64,000 nt of DNA from Symbiodinium microadriaticum (Eukaryota; Sar; Dinophyceae; Suessiales; Symbiodiniaceae): assembly GCA_001939145.1 (NCBI GenBank), contig LSRX01000336.1:192750-256749 (forward strand). The letters are read 5' to 3'. Below are positions 10,200-21,179 of this stretch, piece after piece. The translations under genes were made by a program, and so were the position numbers. How positions within the stretch are numbered: the first letter of the stretch is position 1; the number at the start of each line of letters is the position of its first letter. The notes beneath the pieces were generated by a model. That model was not told where the DNA came from. It searched no databases and saw only the letters and a list, made by a program, of their open reading frames with translations.

Positions 10200-10905
10200 C
10201 GAAACTAAGCTAACCCCTAGGGCGCCTGCATTGTGGTAGATCCGATCCTTGCCCCAAGTCACTTCCGTTACGAAAGCCTTCTAGATTTATGCTGGGGTCG
10301 TATGGTAATGGGGTTAGGCTTAGGGTTTTGGGATTTTCTTGCCCTGGACAAGTTTTCAGTCCAATGCCGGTATGCTCAGCCTTTTCAGCTTCCGGACTCA
10401 TGTGTTGGCAGCGTGGACGATTCAGGCTGACTTTTTCTCAAACCCCAAGTCCTACTTCCACTGAGCAATGTTCATGCCGCAACACGAGGACTTCTCGATT
10501 CAGATGTGGACGGCACATCTCCGAAGGTCTATCGAGGACCGGCTGGCACTTGGGAAGGATCTTCGCTTACCGGACGGTCGGGCAATCATTGAGAGTTTCG
10601 GATTTAGGGTTTAGGGTTTAGATTCATTAACCTTAGATGTCCATGGGGCAGCGTTCAATATATTACAGGTACCTTGGTTCGGAGATTTGAATAAAAATGA
10701 GGGTCTGGTCCTCTAGAGGGTGACGCTCACTTCCCCAGACGAACCCTAAACCCTAAACCCTGCAGCGGGTGCGCACCGGTCTTGAGAAACTCCTGGCCTC
10801 TGATGACTCTCTGGTTTAGGGTTGAGGGTTTGAGGGTTTAGGGGGTTGAGGCTTTCCCAAGCCCAACTTTCAACTTTTCAACTTGCCGGTTCCTCCAAGT
10901 TAGTC
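10200..10905. other. Gene-free spacer with TTTAGGG and CCCTAAA traces
   Basis: A 110-codon open frame at 10289-10621 crosses a telomere-like unit at 10598-10620 and has no recognisable motif. I do not call it a gene. Small arrays lie at 10742-10762 and 10812-10845. Confidence 0.4.
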
Positions 10906-11013
10906 CCAGAGGGTCCGAGTACCCAAATAGTAAGGGTTGAGGCCCCAAAATCCATACTCTGAATGGTTTGGGGACCTTGAATCCCTACTATTTGGGCACT
11001 TGGACCCGTAGGG
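10906..11013. mobile_element. MITE-F copy 2
   Basis: The left end AGAGGGTCCGAGTACCCAAA pairs with TTTGGGCACTTGGACCC at the right end. It lies 4-5 bp from the left end of MITE-E copy 2, so two different families inserted side by side. Confidence 0.8.
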
Positions 11014-11017
11014 AGTC

Positions 11018-11126
11018 CTACAGTTGATGATATCAACCCTGCATTATCCATAATACGGAATAATCTCATCATCCCCCATAGTTTAGGGTGCTTAAGGTAA
11101 TGCAGGATTTATATCATCAACAGTAG
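11018..11126. mobile_element. MITE-E copy 2
   Basis: The left end CTACAGTTGATGATATCAAC pairs with ATATCATCAACAGTAG at the right end. The interior contains CATAGTTTAGGGTGCTTAAG, so an intact element naturally carries one TTTAGGG unit just inside its right end. Confidence 0.8.
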
Positions 11127-11261
11127 GCTGAGAGTTCCGTTGGGGGTTTAGGGTTTAGGGGTAAGGTGGTGGCTAAGTGTTTGTAGCAACTTTGAGAAGG
11201 TTGCCTTAGAAATGGTAATGACAGGAAGTGTAAATAGCCGTAGCAGACAGTCGTCAAGGCT

Positions 11262-11665
11262 TTTGGGCCCTAAACCCTAAGGCCCTATAAACCCTAAACC
11301 CCTAAACTCAACGCTAAACCCCTAAACCCTAAGCCCTAAACCCTAAACCCCTAATCTCAGCCCTAAACCCTAAACCTAGAGGGTCACGGTTTTTTGGGGA
11401 CCCTCCATTGATATCCTTCGGCACGTGACGTGTCAACCCTGCACCTCTCCAGGAGACGCGCGATGCAGAGATGGTCGCCGAGTTAGTCAACGAATTCCGG
11501 GCTTCTTGGTTTGCTTAAACCTAAACCCCTTACATACCCCCCAAACCCCGAAACCCCGAAACCCGTAAACTCCCAACCCCTAAACCCTTAAACCCCTAAA
11601 CTCCTCAACCCCTAAACCCCCAAACTCCCTAAACCCCTAATCCCCTAAACCCCTAAACCCTTGGC
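11262..11665 (-). repeat. Telomere-like arrays, CCCTAAA orientation
   Basis: CCCTAAA and CCCCTAAA units at 11268-11375 and 11515-11665, separated by about 140 bp of unique sequence. Confidence 0.8.
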
Positions 11666-11729
11666 TTGCTGTGTTTGGGCTTCTACGGGCGTGGGAGATC
11701 GGGGTGGTTTCGGGGCCTTCGGCCAGTGA

Positions 11730-12750
11730 GGATTTAGGGCTTTAGGGTTTTAGGGTCTAGGGCTTTAGGTTTTGGGGTCTAGGTCTTCAGGGTTTCGGGC
11801 GGAGCTTGTTGACCGTCCTCCGCTGCGACGAGGGAGGGTGGTTCAAGCGGGGAGGGTCCTAGGAATCCTTAGGGAGCTGTAGGGAACCTAAGGGAGCCCT
11901 AGGGAGAATTGGGGATTATTGGGTTATATACACCTCTTAGAACCCCCTCCCTTAAGGATCCCATAAGGTCACCCACCCTGATGCACACCGTTTGAGCAAC
12001 AGCCCTTAAAACCTGAACCCCAAAGGCCAAACCCTATCTCTCACGCAAGCAGCAAAAAAGTGCTCTTTGGGTGGCTTTGTGTCGGTTTTGGGCTGATGCA
12101 CAGCCTGCGTATTCCATTTGGTTTCGGAGTCCTGCCGTGTTTCAGGGTGAGGGGTTAGGGTTTAGGGGTCAGCGGTTGGGGTTTAGAGACTGTTCATGGT
12201 TTGTGGTGCTACGACAACGACAATGTGCCTTGCGTAGTGCAGTCCTTACTCGGATCTGTACCGGATGCCGGCAGCCGCAAAGCTACATCTGTGACCTCGC
12301 AGGCATCGAGCCCTCAACCTGCAGAAAAGATGCTAAAAACCTTAAATACCAAAATCCCAACCCAAAGCCCCTTAGACCCTAAACCCCAAACTCCCAACCC
12401 TAAGCCCCTTAGACCGTAAATCCCAAACTCCCAACCCTAAGCCCTTAACCGCTAAACCCTACGACTCCTGAGTTCCACAGACGAGAACCACAAAAACTCG
12501 ACGCCGAAGAGTCAAACCCGCAAATCAGATGCCCTTCAGCTCAATATAGGACGGCTTGGGGTTAGGGGTTTAGGGTTTAGGGCTTAGGGCTTTATGGCTT
12601 TGGGGCTTTAGGGTTTTGGGGCTTTAGGGTTTAGGGTTTAGGGCGATCGGAGGCATTCTATGACCGCACGTCCTACAAGCCCTACTTTTTCCGAAACGAC
12701 ACCCAGGCCCGGCCTAACGTTTCTTGTCATCGTCTTCTGCGTTTGCACTC
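11730..12750. other. Gene-free spacer with degenerate telomere-like units
   Basis: TTTAGGG variants at 11731-11800, 12147-12185 and 12562-12645; CCCTAAA variants at 12340-12465. The 103-codon and 72-codon frames near 12.1-12.4 kb end in the array and show no motif. Confidence 0.45.
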
Positions 12751-12855
12751 CTACGGCTGATGATATAAATCCTGCAGTACCGATAATAAGGGATATACCA
12801 TAGTTCCCATAGTTTAGGGTCCTTAAGGTAATGCAGGATTTATATTTAAACAGTA
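12751..12855. mobile_element. MITE-E copy 3
   Basis: The left end CTACGGCTGATGATATAAAT is intact. The right end, GGTAATGCAGGATTTATATT then TAAACAGTA, is slightly degraded. The interior again carries CATAGTTTAGGGTCCTTAAG. Confidence 0.75.
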
Positions 12856-12954
12856 TCATCAATATCTTCATTATCAGCACCGCCGCCCGCAGCAGTAACA
12901 TGAATATCATGATGGCTGTGATGATGACCGCCATCAATCAACATCAGCATCTTC

Positions 12955-13112
12955 AGGATGATGAGATCATGATGATGATGATGCTCGATCGATGATGATG
13001 AAGAAGATGATGAGCATGACGGCGACGATGAGGACGATGATTATTTTGATGGTGATAATGATGGTGGTGATTACCATCATCATCATCATCATCATCACCA
13101 TCATCATCACAC

Positions 13113-13148
<36 letters not shown>

Positions 13149-13217
13149 CTATCACTATCACTATCACTATCACTATCACTATCACTATCACTATCANCAT
13201 CATCACCATCACCATCA
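12955..13217. repeat. (ATG/CAT)n and (CACTAT)n microsatellite
   Basis: Triplet ATG/CAT runs, then about eight CACTAT hexamers at 13147-13196, with one N at 13197. It produces artificial poly-Asp, poly-Met/Ile or Ser-Asp frames; none is credible as a gene. Confidence 0.95.
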
Positions 13218-13329
13218 TTCTGCCCCTGGGCCATATTATACAGGTAGGCTTTTGAAGTCTACAGATTCGGGCAGAGAGAAGATTCCGGGGTGTTGGCAAG
13301 AGGCTTTTGTTGGGATTTGTTGATACATC

Positions 13330-13835
13330 GGTGAAGAAGACTTTCGTTGAGAACCCTAAACCCTAAACACTAAGGCTTACGGTTCAGGGTTTAGGGTTTA
13401 GGGTAAGGGTTGCTTCTTCCAAGACATAGAGATCCGAAGCCCTCAGCCCTTAAGCCCAGCCTCAACGCACTAGACCTTTAAGCCCTAGCCCCGAACTTCC
13501 TGACGCCCAAACACCCTAAACATCGCTAATCCTAAACCCTAAACCGGAAAAAACACCCTAAACTTTGAAAGCCCTCACCCTAAACGCTGCACACCCTTAC
13601 CGCTTACAGATGGGAGGAACCCTGCCCAGTCGTGGACTCCAAGAACCGAGCGTTCCAAGCAGCAGCATACTTTGCACATCGACCCGAATCCCGATGCTAA
13701 ACCCAAGCCCAAAACCCTAAACCTTAAACCCAAAAGCCCAAACCCTAAACCCCCGACCCGAAACCCTTTGCATTCTCCCATTTGAGTCTTCGTGAGGCGG
13801 ATGTCGGGCCCTACCCCGAAAACCATAGAAGCCTG
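13330..13835. repeat. Scattered CCCTAAA/TTTAGGG units and spacers
   Basis: Short arrays at 13351-13367, 13387-13405, 13532-13565 and 13700-13765. No gene is supported. The 83-codon minus frame here is made largely of complementary TTTAGGG units. Confidence 0.55.
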
Positions 13836-14114
13836 AATAGTTATTTATATTATTCCGTAGGGTTCCTCACTATAATGATGGTGTACAGGAGCCCAAAAAC
13901 CCTATTCTAATTATTCCGGCCCTTCTACTGTAGATACAGAATCTAGACACCGAAGCTTTGGCGGACAAGATTATAATTATGATTCGTGTTACCTGAGTTG
14001 TTGACTTAGTCTCACTCCTTTCCCTTCTTATTTATACATTTGTTGTTCTTATTCTGGCTCTGATTATGGTTATTATTATTGTTACTATTATTTCCATGAT
14101 TAATATTGTTATTA

Positions 14115-14165
14115 CTATTTATCATTACCATTATTATTATTATTATTATCATAATTACGATTGTT
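14115..14165. repeat. (TTA)n microsatellite
   Basis: Imperfect TTA/ATT triplets. The flanking 14040-14110 is also rich in TTATT. Confidence 0.85.
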
Positions 14166-14286
14166 ATTGGTTGCATTCTGAGGATGGTGCTTTTCTCGCT
14201 CTTGATCTCCCGCGCGATCGCGCGGCATGCGCTGGCTCCCCTGGAGACGATGCTGCTGAAAGTCAGGCCGGTTGAGGGGGGTTTAG

Positions 14287-14356
14287 GGTTCTTTAAAGGG
14301 ATCTATAGGGTTCCTTCAAGGGGTCTCTAGGGTTCCTTAAAGGGATCTATAGGGTA
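14287..14356 (+). repeat. Three-copy tandem repeat, unit about 23 bp
   Basis: Units resembling TTAAAGGGATCTATAGGGTT occur three times in a row and lead directly into a CCCTAAA array at 14358-14425. The related words AAAGGAACCC and AAAGGGATC occur at 4080-4140 and 25520-25630. Confidence 0.7.
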
Positions 14357-14504
14357 GACCCTAAACCCTAAACCCTAAACCCCTAAACCCTAAACCCTAA
14401 ACCCCTTAGACCCCAAAACCCTAAACTCCAGGAAGATCGGGCGGCTGATCTGGTTGCAGGTGGAGTCCATCCACACGCTGCTTAGTGCCCTCGTCGCGCG
14501 AGTT

Positions 14505-14613
14505 GAGGGTTTAGGGTTTAGGGTTTAGGGTTTATAATGCAGGGGCCCAAAGGTTTAGGGTTTAGGGTTTAGGTTTTAGGGTTTATAATGCAGGATTTGA
14601 ATCATCAACCGTA
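14505..14613. mobile_element. Half MITE-E joined to TTTAGGG array
   Basis: TTTAGGG repeats at 14505-14535 run into TTTATAATGCAGGGGCCC. The array resumes at 14549-14580 and runs into TTTATAATGCAGGATTTGAA, followed by TCATCAACCGT, the right end of MITE-E. The left half of the element is absent, its place being taken by the array. The shorter first junction looks like a duplicated trace of the second. Confidence 0.6.
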
Positions 14614-14908
14614 TTAAGAAACCATCCACAATTTGAGATTCGCGGGGCATGTCTGTCATTGATCTGGCTGCCATTAGTCCCAGGTCGCCTGTTCTGGGGG
14701 CTCTTGGGGGCCCTGGCAAATTAGGCCATGCCCAAAACCCTAAGCCCTAAACCCTAAAAACCCTAAACCCTGAAATTCCCAAGACCCTAAACCCTAAATC
14801 CTAAACCCTATCGGAAAGGATACAGAATGGTGCAGTGGAGGTGCTGTTTGACTTTTCTACGCAGGCCCGGTCTTGGACGTGGGCTTGCTCCAGACCCTAA
14901 ACCTCAAA

Positions 14909-15011
14909 CTTAGTAGCTGAGTAGGCAACCTTCAACCTTTTTGGGCTTAAATCATCCTACCAAAACCCTAAACCCTAAACCTTCTGTTGGGCTAGGGTAC
15001 TCAGCCCCTAA
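14909..15011. mobile_element. MITE-D copy with telomere-like insert
   Basis: Both ends match MITE-D at 22645-22745 (TTAGTAGCTGAG at the left, GGGCTAGGGTACTCAGCCCC at the right). After the shared word CATCCTACCA, this copy has AAACCCTAAACCCTAAACC where the other has CAATTGAAAGGTTAAC. About 25 bp of the interior has been replaced by two to three CCCTAAA units. Confidence 0.7.
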
Positions 15012-15285
15012 CGAACCTGAAAGCCCGAAGCCCTAAAACCCTAAACCCTAAAATACCCTAAACCCCCCAAACCCTAAACCCTAAAATAGCCTAAATCCTG
15101 AAATCTCTAACGCCTAAACTACCCTAAACCCTCAAAGTCACCTCTGTTGGGATGTTGTGGATGGCTTGCCAGCCCGGAAATTACGGTTTACGATTTATGC
15201 GGCAAGCCAGCATTGTACGACGGGTGTAGGGTTCAGGATCTAGAATTATATATACATATATACACACATCTATGTATGAATATGT

Positions 15286-15288
15286 ATG

Positions 15289-15326
<38 letters not shown>
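15286..15326. repeat. (TA)n microsatellite
   Basis: About 35 bp of TA followed by TTTATTTA units. Confidence 0.95.
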
Positions 15327-15327
<1 letters not shown>

Positions 15328-15426
15328 TTATTTTTATTTATTTATTTATGGGTGTGTGTGTGTAAACTCCAAATATGCTATATGTCTACATATATATATA
15401 TATGGTTTTCCTGTATACATATATGG

Positions 15427-15574
15427 GATGTATGTATGTGTGTATGTGTGTATGTATGTATGTATGTATGTATGTATGTATGTATGTATGCATGCATGCA
15501 TGCATGCATGCATGCATGCATGCATACGTAGGTACGTACGTACGTACGTACGTACGTACGTACGTACGTACGTA
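15427..15574. repeat. Compound (GTAT)n-(GCAT)n-(GTAC)n microsatellite
   Basis: Three successive tetramer runs: TATG/GTAT to about 15488, GCAT to about 15524, GTAC to 15574. The run ends in a gap of 15 N at 15575-15589, so its true length is unknown. Confidence 0.95.
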
Positions 15575-15589
15575 NNNNNNNNNNNNNNN
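15575..15589. other. Assembly gap, 15 N
   Basis: Fifteen N between a GTAC microsatellite and a TTTAGGG array; both sides are repeats. Confidence 1.
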
Positions 15590-15726
15590 AGGGGTTTAGG
15601 GGTTTAGGGGTTTAGGGGTTTAGGGTTTAGGGTTTAGGGGTTTAGGAGTTTAGGGTTTTAGGGGTTTAGGGGCTTAGGGTTTTGGGGTTTTAGGGTCTAG
15701 GGGTTTAGGGTTTAGGGGTTTAGTGT
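15590..15726 (+). repeat. Telomere-like array, TTTAGGG orientation
   Basis: Near-continuous TTTAGGGG/TTTAGGG, one of the more regular arrays in the window. Confidence 0.9.
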
Positions 15727-15794
15727 TTGTATCCCAATACTCTTGGCCACTCATGTGGGGTTTCCTCACTTTCGCACGCCCCCTTCTAGGTCTA

Positions 15795-15904
15795 GGACAT
15801 TTTCAGGTGGGTAGTTACTGTTATAGGAGCCTTATAGAAGGTCTATATACTTCATAGAAGCCTTATAGAAGCCCTATATACCCTAAACTCCCCACCTGTA
15901 GTTT
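15795..15904. mobile_element. Possible short inverted-repeat element
   Basis: CAGGTGGGTAGTTA near 15805 is roughly complementary to ACTCCCCACCTGTAG at about 15886-15901. Between them is a tandem AGAAGCCTTATAGAAGCCCT-like block. I see only one copy, so a MITE call is tentative. Confidence 0.35.
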
Positions 15905-15959
15905 CCCTATTTCTAGGAGTGCTTATTAAAAAAAAGCAGGGATCCTAATTCTCGTTGGC

Positions 15960-16760
15960 ATCGATAGCAGGGATAGGGTTTAGGGTTTAGGGGTCCCCTA
16001 AAACCCTAACTTGCCCTACACCCCTAAAATCGACAACTTCGCTCGCAGAGTCGTGTAACATCGTATAGCCCCGGAGGGTTTCGGGTTTGGGGGTTTAGGG
16101 CCTACATCATCAGAATTAGATTATCAGGGTTTAGGAATTATGGGTTTAGGGTTCAGCTTTATGAAATTCCCCTCTAAGCACACAGGCCCGCTTACATAGT
16201 CTGCTTTGCTTTGCTAGCCCTAACCAATGGCAAGCCGGCGCTTTCGCTTCTTTTGCATGGCCACACAAATCGTTGGGGCTTGGGGTTTAAAGGTTTAGGG
16301 CTTCGGGTTTAAAGGGGTGTCCATGGCAAGCTCAAGGGACTGTTCCCCTTTGCTTCAAGCTTCCGGTTTTTGAAGCTGTGGGAATGATTGATTGGCTGCT
16401 GCTCTCGTTAATTACCCTTCACCTGCTGTATCCTGGACAGTGGAAGCGGAGCACCACCACACCACCCAAACCCTAGACCCCGAGTTCAATTCCCAGAACA
16501 TCCCGCAGGTGTGCACTCACTCTGAATCTTAAGACCTAGACCCAAAATGCTCAAGCTCAAAATGCTCGACTCTAACCGTAACATCCTGAACCCGAAAAGC
16601 CTGCAACGATGAGCCCTGAACCTGGGTTTGTTGTTGCTCTGCATCCTTCAAACAGCAATCGTCTCTATAGAGCGAAGACTTAGTGTCGAAGAGCTTCAAG
16701 GAGAGAGGAACGCCCAAAGCCACTAGAAGCCCGTTTACCTAAATAAGCAAACAGATAACT
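15960..16760. other. Gene-free spacer with isolated telomere-like units
   Basis: TTTAGGG units at 15975-15995, 16085-16100 and 16140-16160. No gene that I can support. Confidence 0.45.
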
Positions 16761-16767
16761 ATGTATC

Positions 16768-16776
16768 GATCGATCG

Positions 16777-16810
<34 letters not shown>

Positions 16811-16862
16811 GTGTGTTTGTGTGTGTGTGTGTGTGTCCGTGTTTGTGTCCGTGTTTGTGTTC
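16768..16862. repeat. (ATCT)n then (GT)n microsatellite
   Basis: ATCT tetramers to 16810, GT to about 16860, then an imperfect CATATG/ACATAT-rich tract to about 17100. The open frame across it is low-complexity. Confidence 0.9.
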
Positions 16863-17316
16863 GGTGTATTCTGTTATGTTTTTTATATGTCATATGCACA
16901 TGTCGTACATATAGTACACATATGCATGTGTCTATGTGTATGTATGTGTGTGCGATATATGTTGACATATGCATTCACAGATGCATACAGAATACATATA
17001 CACATATGCACATGTTCATACACTTTGACATGTTCATGTACATATACTTTTACATATACACATATAAATGTATGTACACATATGCATATACATATGGTTT
17101 GCACCTTACAGGATGCTTGCGCTGTTCATGATCTGCATCGCCCATTCTTACGCACAGGGTCCTACGACCCGCCATCATGGGGGATTCAGCCTTGTCCGAC
17201 GTACTGTAGGAGCCTAAATCATTAGCGATAATTTTGGGTGTTCCTTACCAAAATTATAGTATACTTTTCCCCAAAACCCGATTCTGAGGATTAAGGCTGT
17301 TACATTAATCAACAGG

Positions 17317-17353
17317 CATATATATATATATATATATACATATATATTTATAT
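17317..17353. repeat. (TA)n microsatellite
   Basis: Imperfect TATATA run of about 35 bp. Confidence 0.85.
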
Positions 17354-17884
17354 CCCACATAAGCAGGGCAAGAACATGACTCCTGCTGGGGATGGGTGTT
17401 CACGGACTCGCAGCTAGTACGGCTCCATGTCCCTGGCCTGGGATTTTGACTCTGACGGTGTTGGTTCCAGCTTGTATGACACATTGAGGTAATGCTCAGC
17501 AAGACGCGCGGAAAAACCAACAGGACGAGCAAGGAGACGAAACAGCAACTTGGCAGGTTTGAGGGTCTAGGGTTACGATGTAGGAGCCTCAGTGCTTCGT
17601 CCCAGAATCATAATCATGTAAAGTTGTAGTGCTAGATACCCAAAGAAGTGAAATCACAGTCAAGTTGTTGTGACCCATCATAGGGGCCTAAACAGGTGTC
17701 AATACTGAATCCAAGGGCCCCCAATGCCAGACCCTTACAGCAACCCTTGCAGAACAATTCAAAACACCCCCATATTACATTCAAGCTTCCTGTTCTGATT
17801 GTGTCAACGTCTGTGGCTGCTTCTAGCGCGGATTGGGTTTGATATAAGTGGTGTGGATTCTTGGGTTAGTTCGGGTTTGAGGTT

Positions 17885-18127
17885 TTGGGGAAGTTTGGGA
17901 TTGACAAGTGTTTAGTTCGCCGTGTCTCAGAGACCGTGTCTCAACAGGCATGCCGTGTAGTCGCAGCAGCGTCCCACACAGTATGTGAGACTCGTCTTGA
18001 TATCCGTTTCTTCAAAACATGTGGCCACACCCTTTGGCTTGTCCCTGTTGTAGGTATGCCAGCGCGCTGTCTCTAAACCATGACGACAAAAACATTTACC
18101 AGTTCTTGAATTCTCGTGCTTGCACAA
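17885..18127 (-). CDS. Doubtful hypothetical frame
   Basis: A minus-strand frame at 17927-18127 reads CKHENSRTGKCFCRHGLETA and continues with several Cys and Arg, free of telomere-like units. An overlapping plus-strand frame at 17885-18076 is equally open. Composition gives only a slight preference for the minus strand. I recognise no family, and there are no neighbouring exons. Confidence 0.2.
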
Positions 18128-18540
18128 CTTGGCACGTGTCAGCGTTTTGGTGGCCTGAAGCAGAACTACAGTCAGTGACCCTTTAGTAACTTTAGTACTT
18201 CAATCCCTTTTTCCAGGTTCCTTCTGTGCAGAATCTTCCACCTGCTTCTATACGTCGGTCCAGCAAAGACATCTAAGACTCTAGCTCCTCGTCCTCCGGC
18301 ACCTACATTACATCAAAACAACTCTGGCGTCGCGAACGACTCTGAGAGGTTCTATGTCCCCAAGGGTCCCCCGAATCCTAACTCCCATTTGCAGGCTATA
18401 CCCGCGCCAACAACTACCGTCGCTAAACCCAAGAAACCCTAATCCGGTGTCCAACCTTTGGGGTTTACCAAAAAGGGCCACCAGGGCGTCAGATGAAAGC
18501 CTTCGAAGCTTGTGACTCCTGAAAACATACTGTGGCCCTA

Positions 18541-18640
18541 CCCATAGGCTCCATAGTAGTTCCTTTTCGGGGTTACCTTATAGGCTCCATAGTAATTCCG
18601 TCTTGGGGGATTTAGGGTTGAGGGTTTAGGGCTTGGGGCT
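18541..18640. mobile_element. MITE-B left end running into TTTAGGG units
   Basis: CCCATAGGCTCCATAGTAGT (18541) and then ATAGGCTCCATAGTAATTCC (18580) are two left ends of MITE-B in direct orientation. The second runs into GGGGGATTTAGGGTTGAGGG instead of the MITE interior. Confidence 0.55.
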
Positions 18641-18649
18641 TAGGATTTG

Positions 18650-18742
18650 CCCGTAGGCTCCATAGTGGTTCCTTTTTTGTGGTGTCTATTTAGGATCCTT
18701 CTAAGGTAACCCCAAAAAGAGAACTACTATGGAGCCTATGGG
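18650..18742. mobile_element. MITE-B copy, complete
   Basis: The left end CCCGTAGGCTCCATAGTGGT pairs with CTACTATGGAGCCTATGGGT at the right end, about 93 bp overall, with interior AGGATCCTTCTAAGGTAACC. Confidence 0.8.
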
Positions 18743-19065
18743 TAAACACACTCCATGGCTCCGCATGGTTCCTGGTAGGAGTTGCTGAGTCATGCGCAGT
18801 CCGCCTCCGATAATATACGGTTTAGGGTGTAGGGTTTTGGGTTTAGAGTTTTGGGTTTTGGGTTTACGGGTTTAGGACTTATAAAGCCTTATTGCAGGGT
18901 TCAGGGTTTCGGGTTCAGGGACAATACCCCCCCAAAAAAAGAGCCGTTAGTCCAGGACTAAACCCGGAATGTGTCCCTTGAGGTGCTGCTGAAGGAGGTG
19001 CTGAGCAGGATTAGCCTGCTCAGTGCTTTGAAGCCACTTCGCCAGCACAAGTGGGTAGTTCTCCC

Positions 19066-19173
19066 CTGAGGGTCCAAAGGACCCAATAATTCGGTACTTA
19101 GGTTTCGGACAGTAGTTATGTAGGTTACTATTTTGGGAGAGTATATGATTATTAGGTACTTGGACCCTTAGGG
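19066..19173. mobile_element. MITE-F copy 3
   Basis: The left end GAGGGTCCAAAGGACCCAAT and right end TAGGTACTTGGACCCTTAGG form the inverted repeat. The interior is diverged from the other copies. Confidence 0.65.
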
Positions 19174-19311
19174 TCTCTAAACTAGGATCCCATTTAGGTC
19201 CCCCAAAATAGTACGGCACCCTTATAAAAAGGACCCTAGAAAGGACCAAAATTTAGACAACTACCCAAGTGAGCTTTGCGTAGTAGCTTCCTGGTCGACC
19301 TCAAGCCCGCG

Positions 19312-19412
19312 GTTTAGGGTTTTGGGTTCAGGGTTTAGGGTTTGGGGTTTGGGGTGTAGGCGGTTGAGGGTTTAGGGTTTAGGGTTTGGGGTTTGGGGTT
19401 TAGGGTTTAGCC
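19312..19412 (+). repeat. Telomere-like array, TTTAGGG orientation
   Basis: TTTAGGG units alternating with TTTGGGG. Confidence 0.8.
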
Positions 19413-19599
19413 CTACCTGGACCCTTTGTGAGTTCTTGACATAGGTCCTTAAAAAGGTAGGCTACTTGGGGTTAAGGTAAACCCTAACACCCTGGAACCC
19501 CTGCAAGCAGTAATTAGTCTTAAATCCCTAACACTCCTAAAAACTTTAATGCAGTTTTAAATACCTTAAACAATAGTACACCAAACCCCATATTCTAAA

Positions 19600-20280
19600 C
19601 CCCCGTGCCATAAGCCCAAAGCTTTACTTCGATATTCTGATCGCGATTAAACATAGTGTCTGGATCATGCACTAAAGCCTTAAACCGTAGTCTTGACGTT
19701 TCTGCTACGATGTTTTGCTACGCTTATTACAGCCCCGGAACGTTGAATGCACTGAATCACGAGTGCTGGTTTAGGGCCCAGGGTACCTATTCTACATCTC
19801 GAACATTCTCGAACCTTGAATGCCTGGATGCAACAGTGTTCTTTCCCGTGGAGATTGCCTATTTTGCCTGCAGTGAACTCAGGGAACTAAACCCTAAACC
19901 CTAAACCCTAAAAGCCAAAACCAAACAGGCCAAGGCTGTTCACAGCCTCTAGACCACAAGGATGTAGTTCTTATGGAGAGCCGGTGGGCTCTGCTTCGGA
20001 TTTTCATTTTAATGTTCTTTATGCAAGATGACCATGCAGATGCTGAGCCGAGTCTAAAGACATAGTTTAGGAGTTTCGGGTTGAGGGGCTTGGCGTTTCC
20101 GGTTGAGGGTTTAGGGCTTTGAGGTTTAGGCTTTCGGTGTCCGGTGCTGCCGCAGCCCTTCAACCCTAAACCGTAAACCCTAAACGCTAGACCCCAAACT
20201 CAACTCAGTGCGAACACGTGAGCCCCCGGCCCTGAAGCCGCCCCTTAACACCAAAAGCCGCTGCGAAACCAGTATGGGGG
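19600..20280. other. Gene-free spacer
   Basis: Unique sequence with CCCTAAA at 19888-19912 and 20161-20190. The 82-codon frame at 19656-19904 ends within the array and has no recognised motif. Confidence 0.4.
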
Positions 20281-20562
20281 GTTTGGAATAGTTCGTGTGT
20301 ATGTGTGATATGTATGCATGCTTTTTGATACATATGCATATGTATACATATACATACCTATCTATATATATATATATGTATGATGATGATGATTATTACT
20401 ACTATATTTTACATCCTTACTTAAAGACATGTAATTATAGTAGTTTTCCCTTATCCTCCCTCACGATACTCCAAAACCCGACTCTAGTCGCTTCGAACTT
20501 CGAACCTGTGAGGTTCCTATTTTGAGCCCATAGGTCAGAAGCCCTCCACATGTAAGTAAGAG

Positions 20563-20768
20563 GTTTTTAGGGTTTAGAGTTTTGGGTTTAGGGTATAGGG
20601 TTTAGGGTTTTGGGTTTAGGGTATAGGGTTTAGGGTTTTGGGTTTAGGGTATAGGGTGTCGGGTTTGGGGTGTAGGGTATAGGGTTTAGGGTATAGGGTT
20701 TAGGGTATAGGGTTTAGGGTTTAGGGTTTAGGGTATAGGGTTTAGGGTATAGGGTTTAGGGTTTAGCT
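20563..20768 (+). repeat. Telomere-like array with TATAGGG variant
   Basis: A regular alternation of TTTAGGG with TATAGGG, giving a 14-bp higher-order unit GTTTAGGGTATAGG, repeated about ten times. Confidence 0.9.
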
Positions 20769-20843
20769 CCGCAAAGCCATACACTTGAGGTCCCACAACA
20801 CCCCAACTCCAAAAGAAAGAAAAGATTTCAGAACCCAGGACTC

Positions 20844-20936
20844 TACCCATAGACCCCTAAGTAGTTCCTGTTTGGGATTACCTTACAGGAGTCTAATTAT
20901 AAGCCACAAAAAGGCACTACTTAGGGGCCTATGGGC
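20844..20936. mobile_element. MITE-B copy
   Basis: The left end ACCCATAGACCCCTAAGTAG pairs with CTACTTAGGGGCCTATGGG at the right end. The subterminal TTCCTGTTTGGGATTACCTT is shared with 25333-25430. Confidence 0.8.
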
Positions 20937-21179
20937 GAGCCCACAGCCCTGAACCCTAAACCCTATACTTCGGAACACAGCGCGACATGACATCCCGAAG
21001 CGGCATATAACCCAAGAGCACCATATCCCTAACTCCCAAACATTCAACCCTAAACCTTCAAAAACCTCTTTAAACCCTAAACCCTAACCCCCCCAAACAA
21101 AAACAAAAATACAAAACCCTAAACCTTCCAAAAAGCCTCCGCCATAGAGTTGTTCCACGAGGCTCATTCGTCCGGACGA

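Noticed and set aside
12953..13299. Long frames encoding poly-Asp/Ser or poly-Met/Ile/Val
   Set aside because: They follow ATG/CAT and CACTAT repeats; frames are open on both strands because of the repeat period and have no non-repeat protein part.
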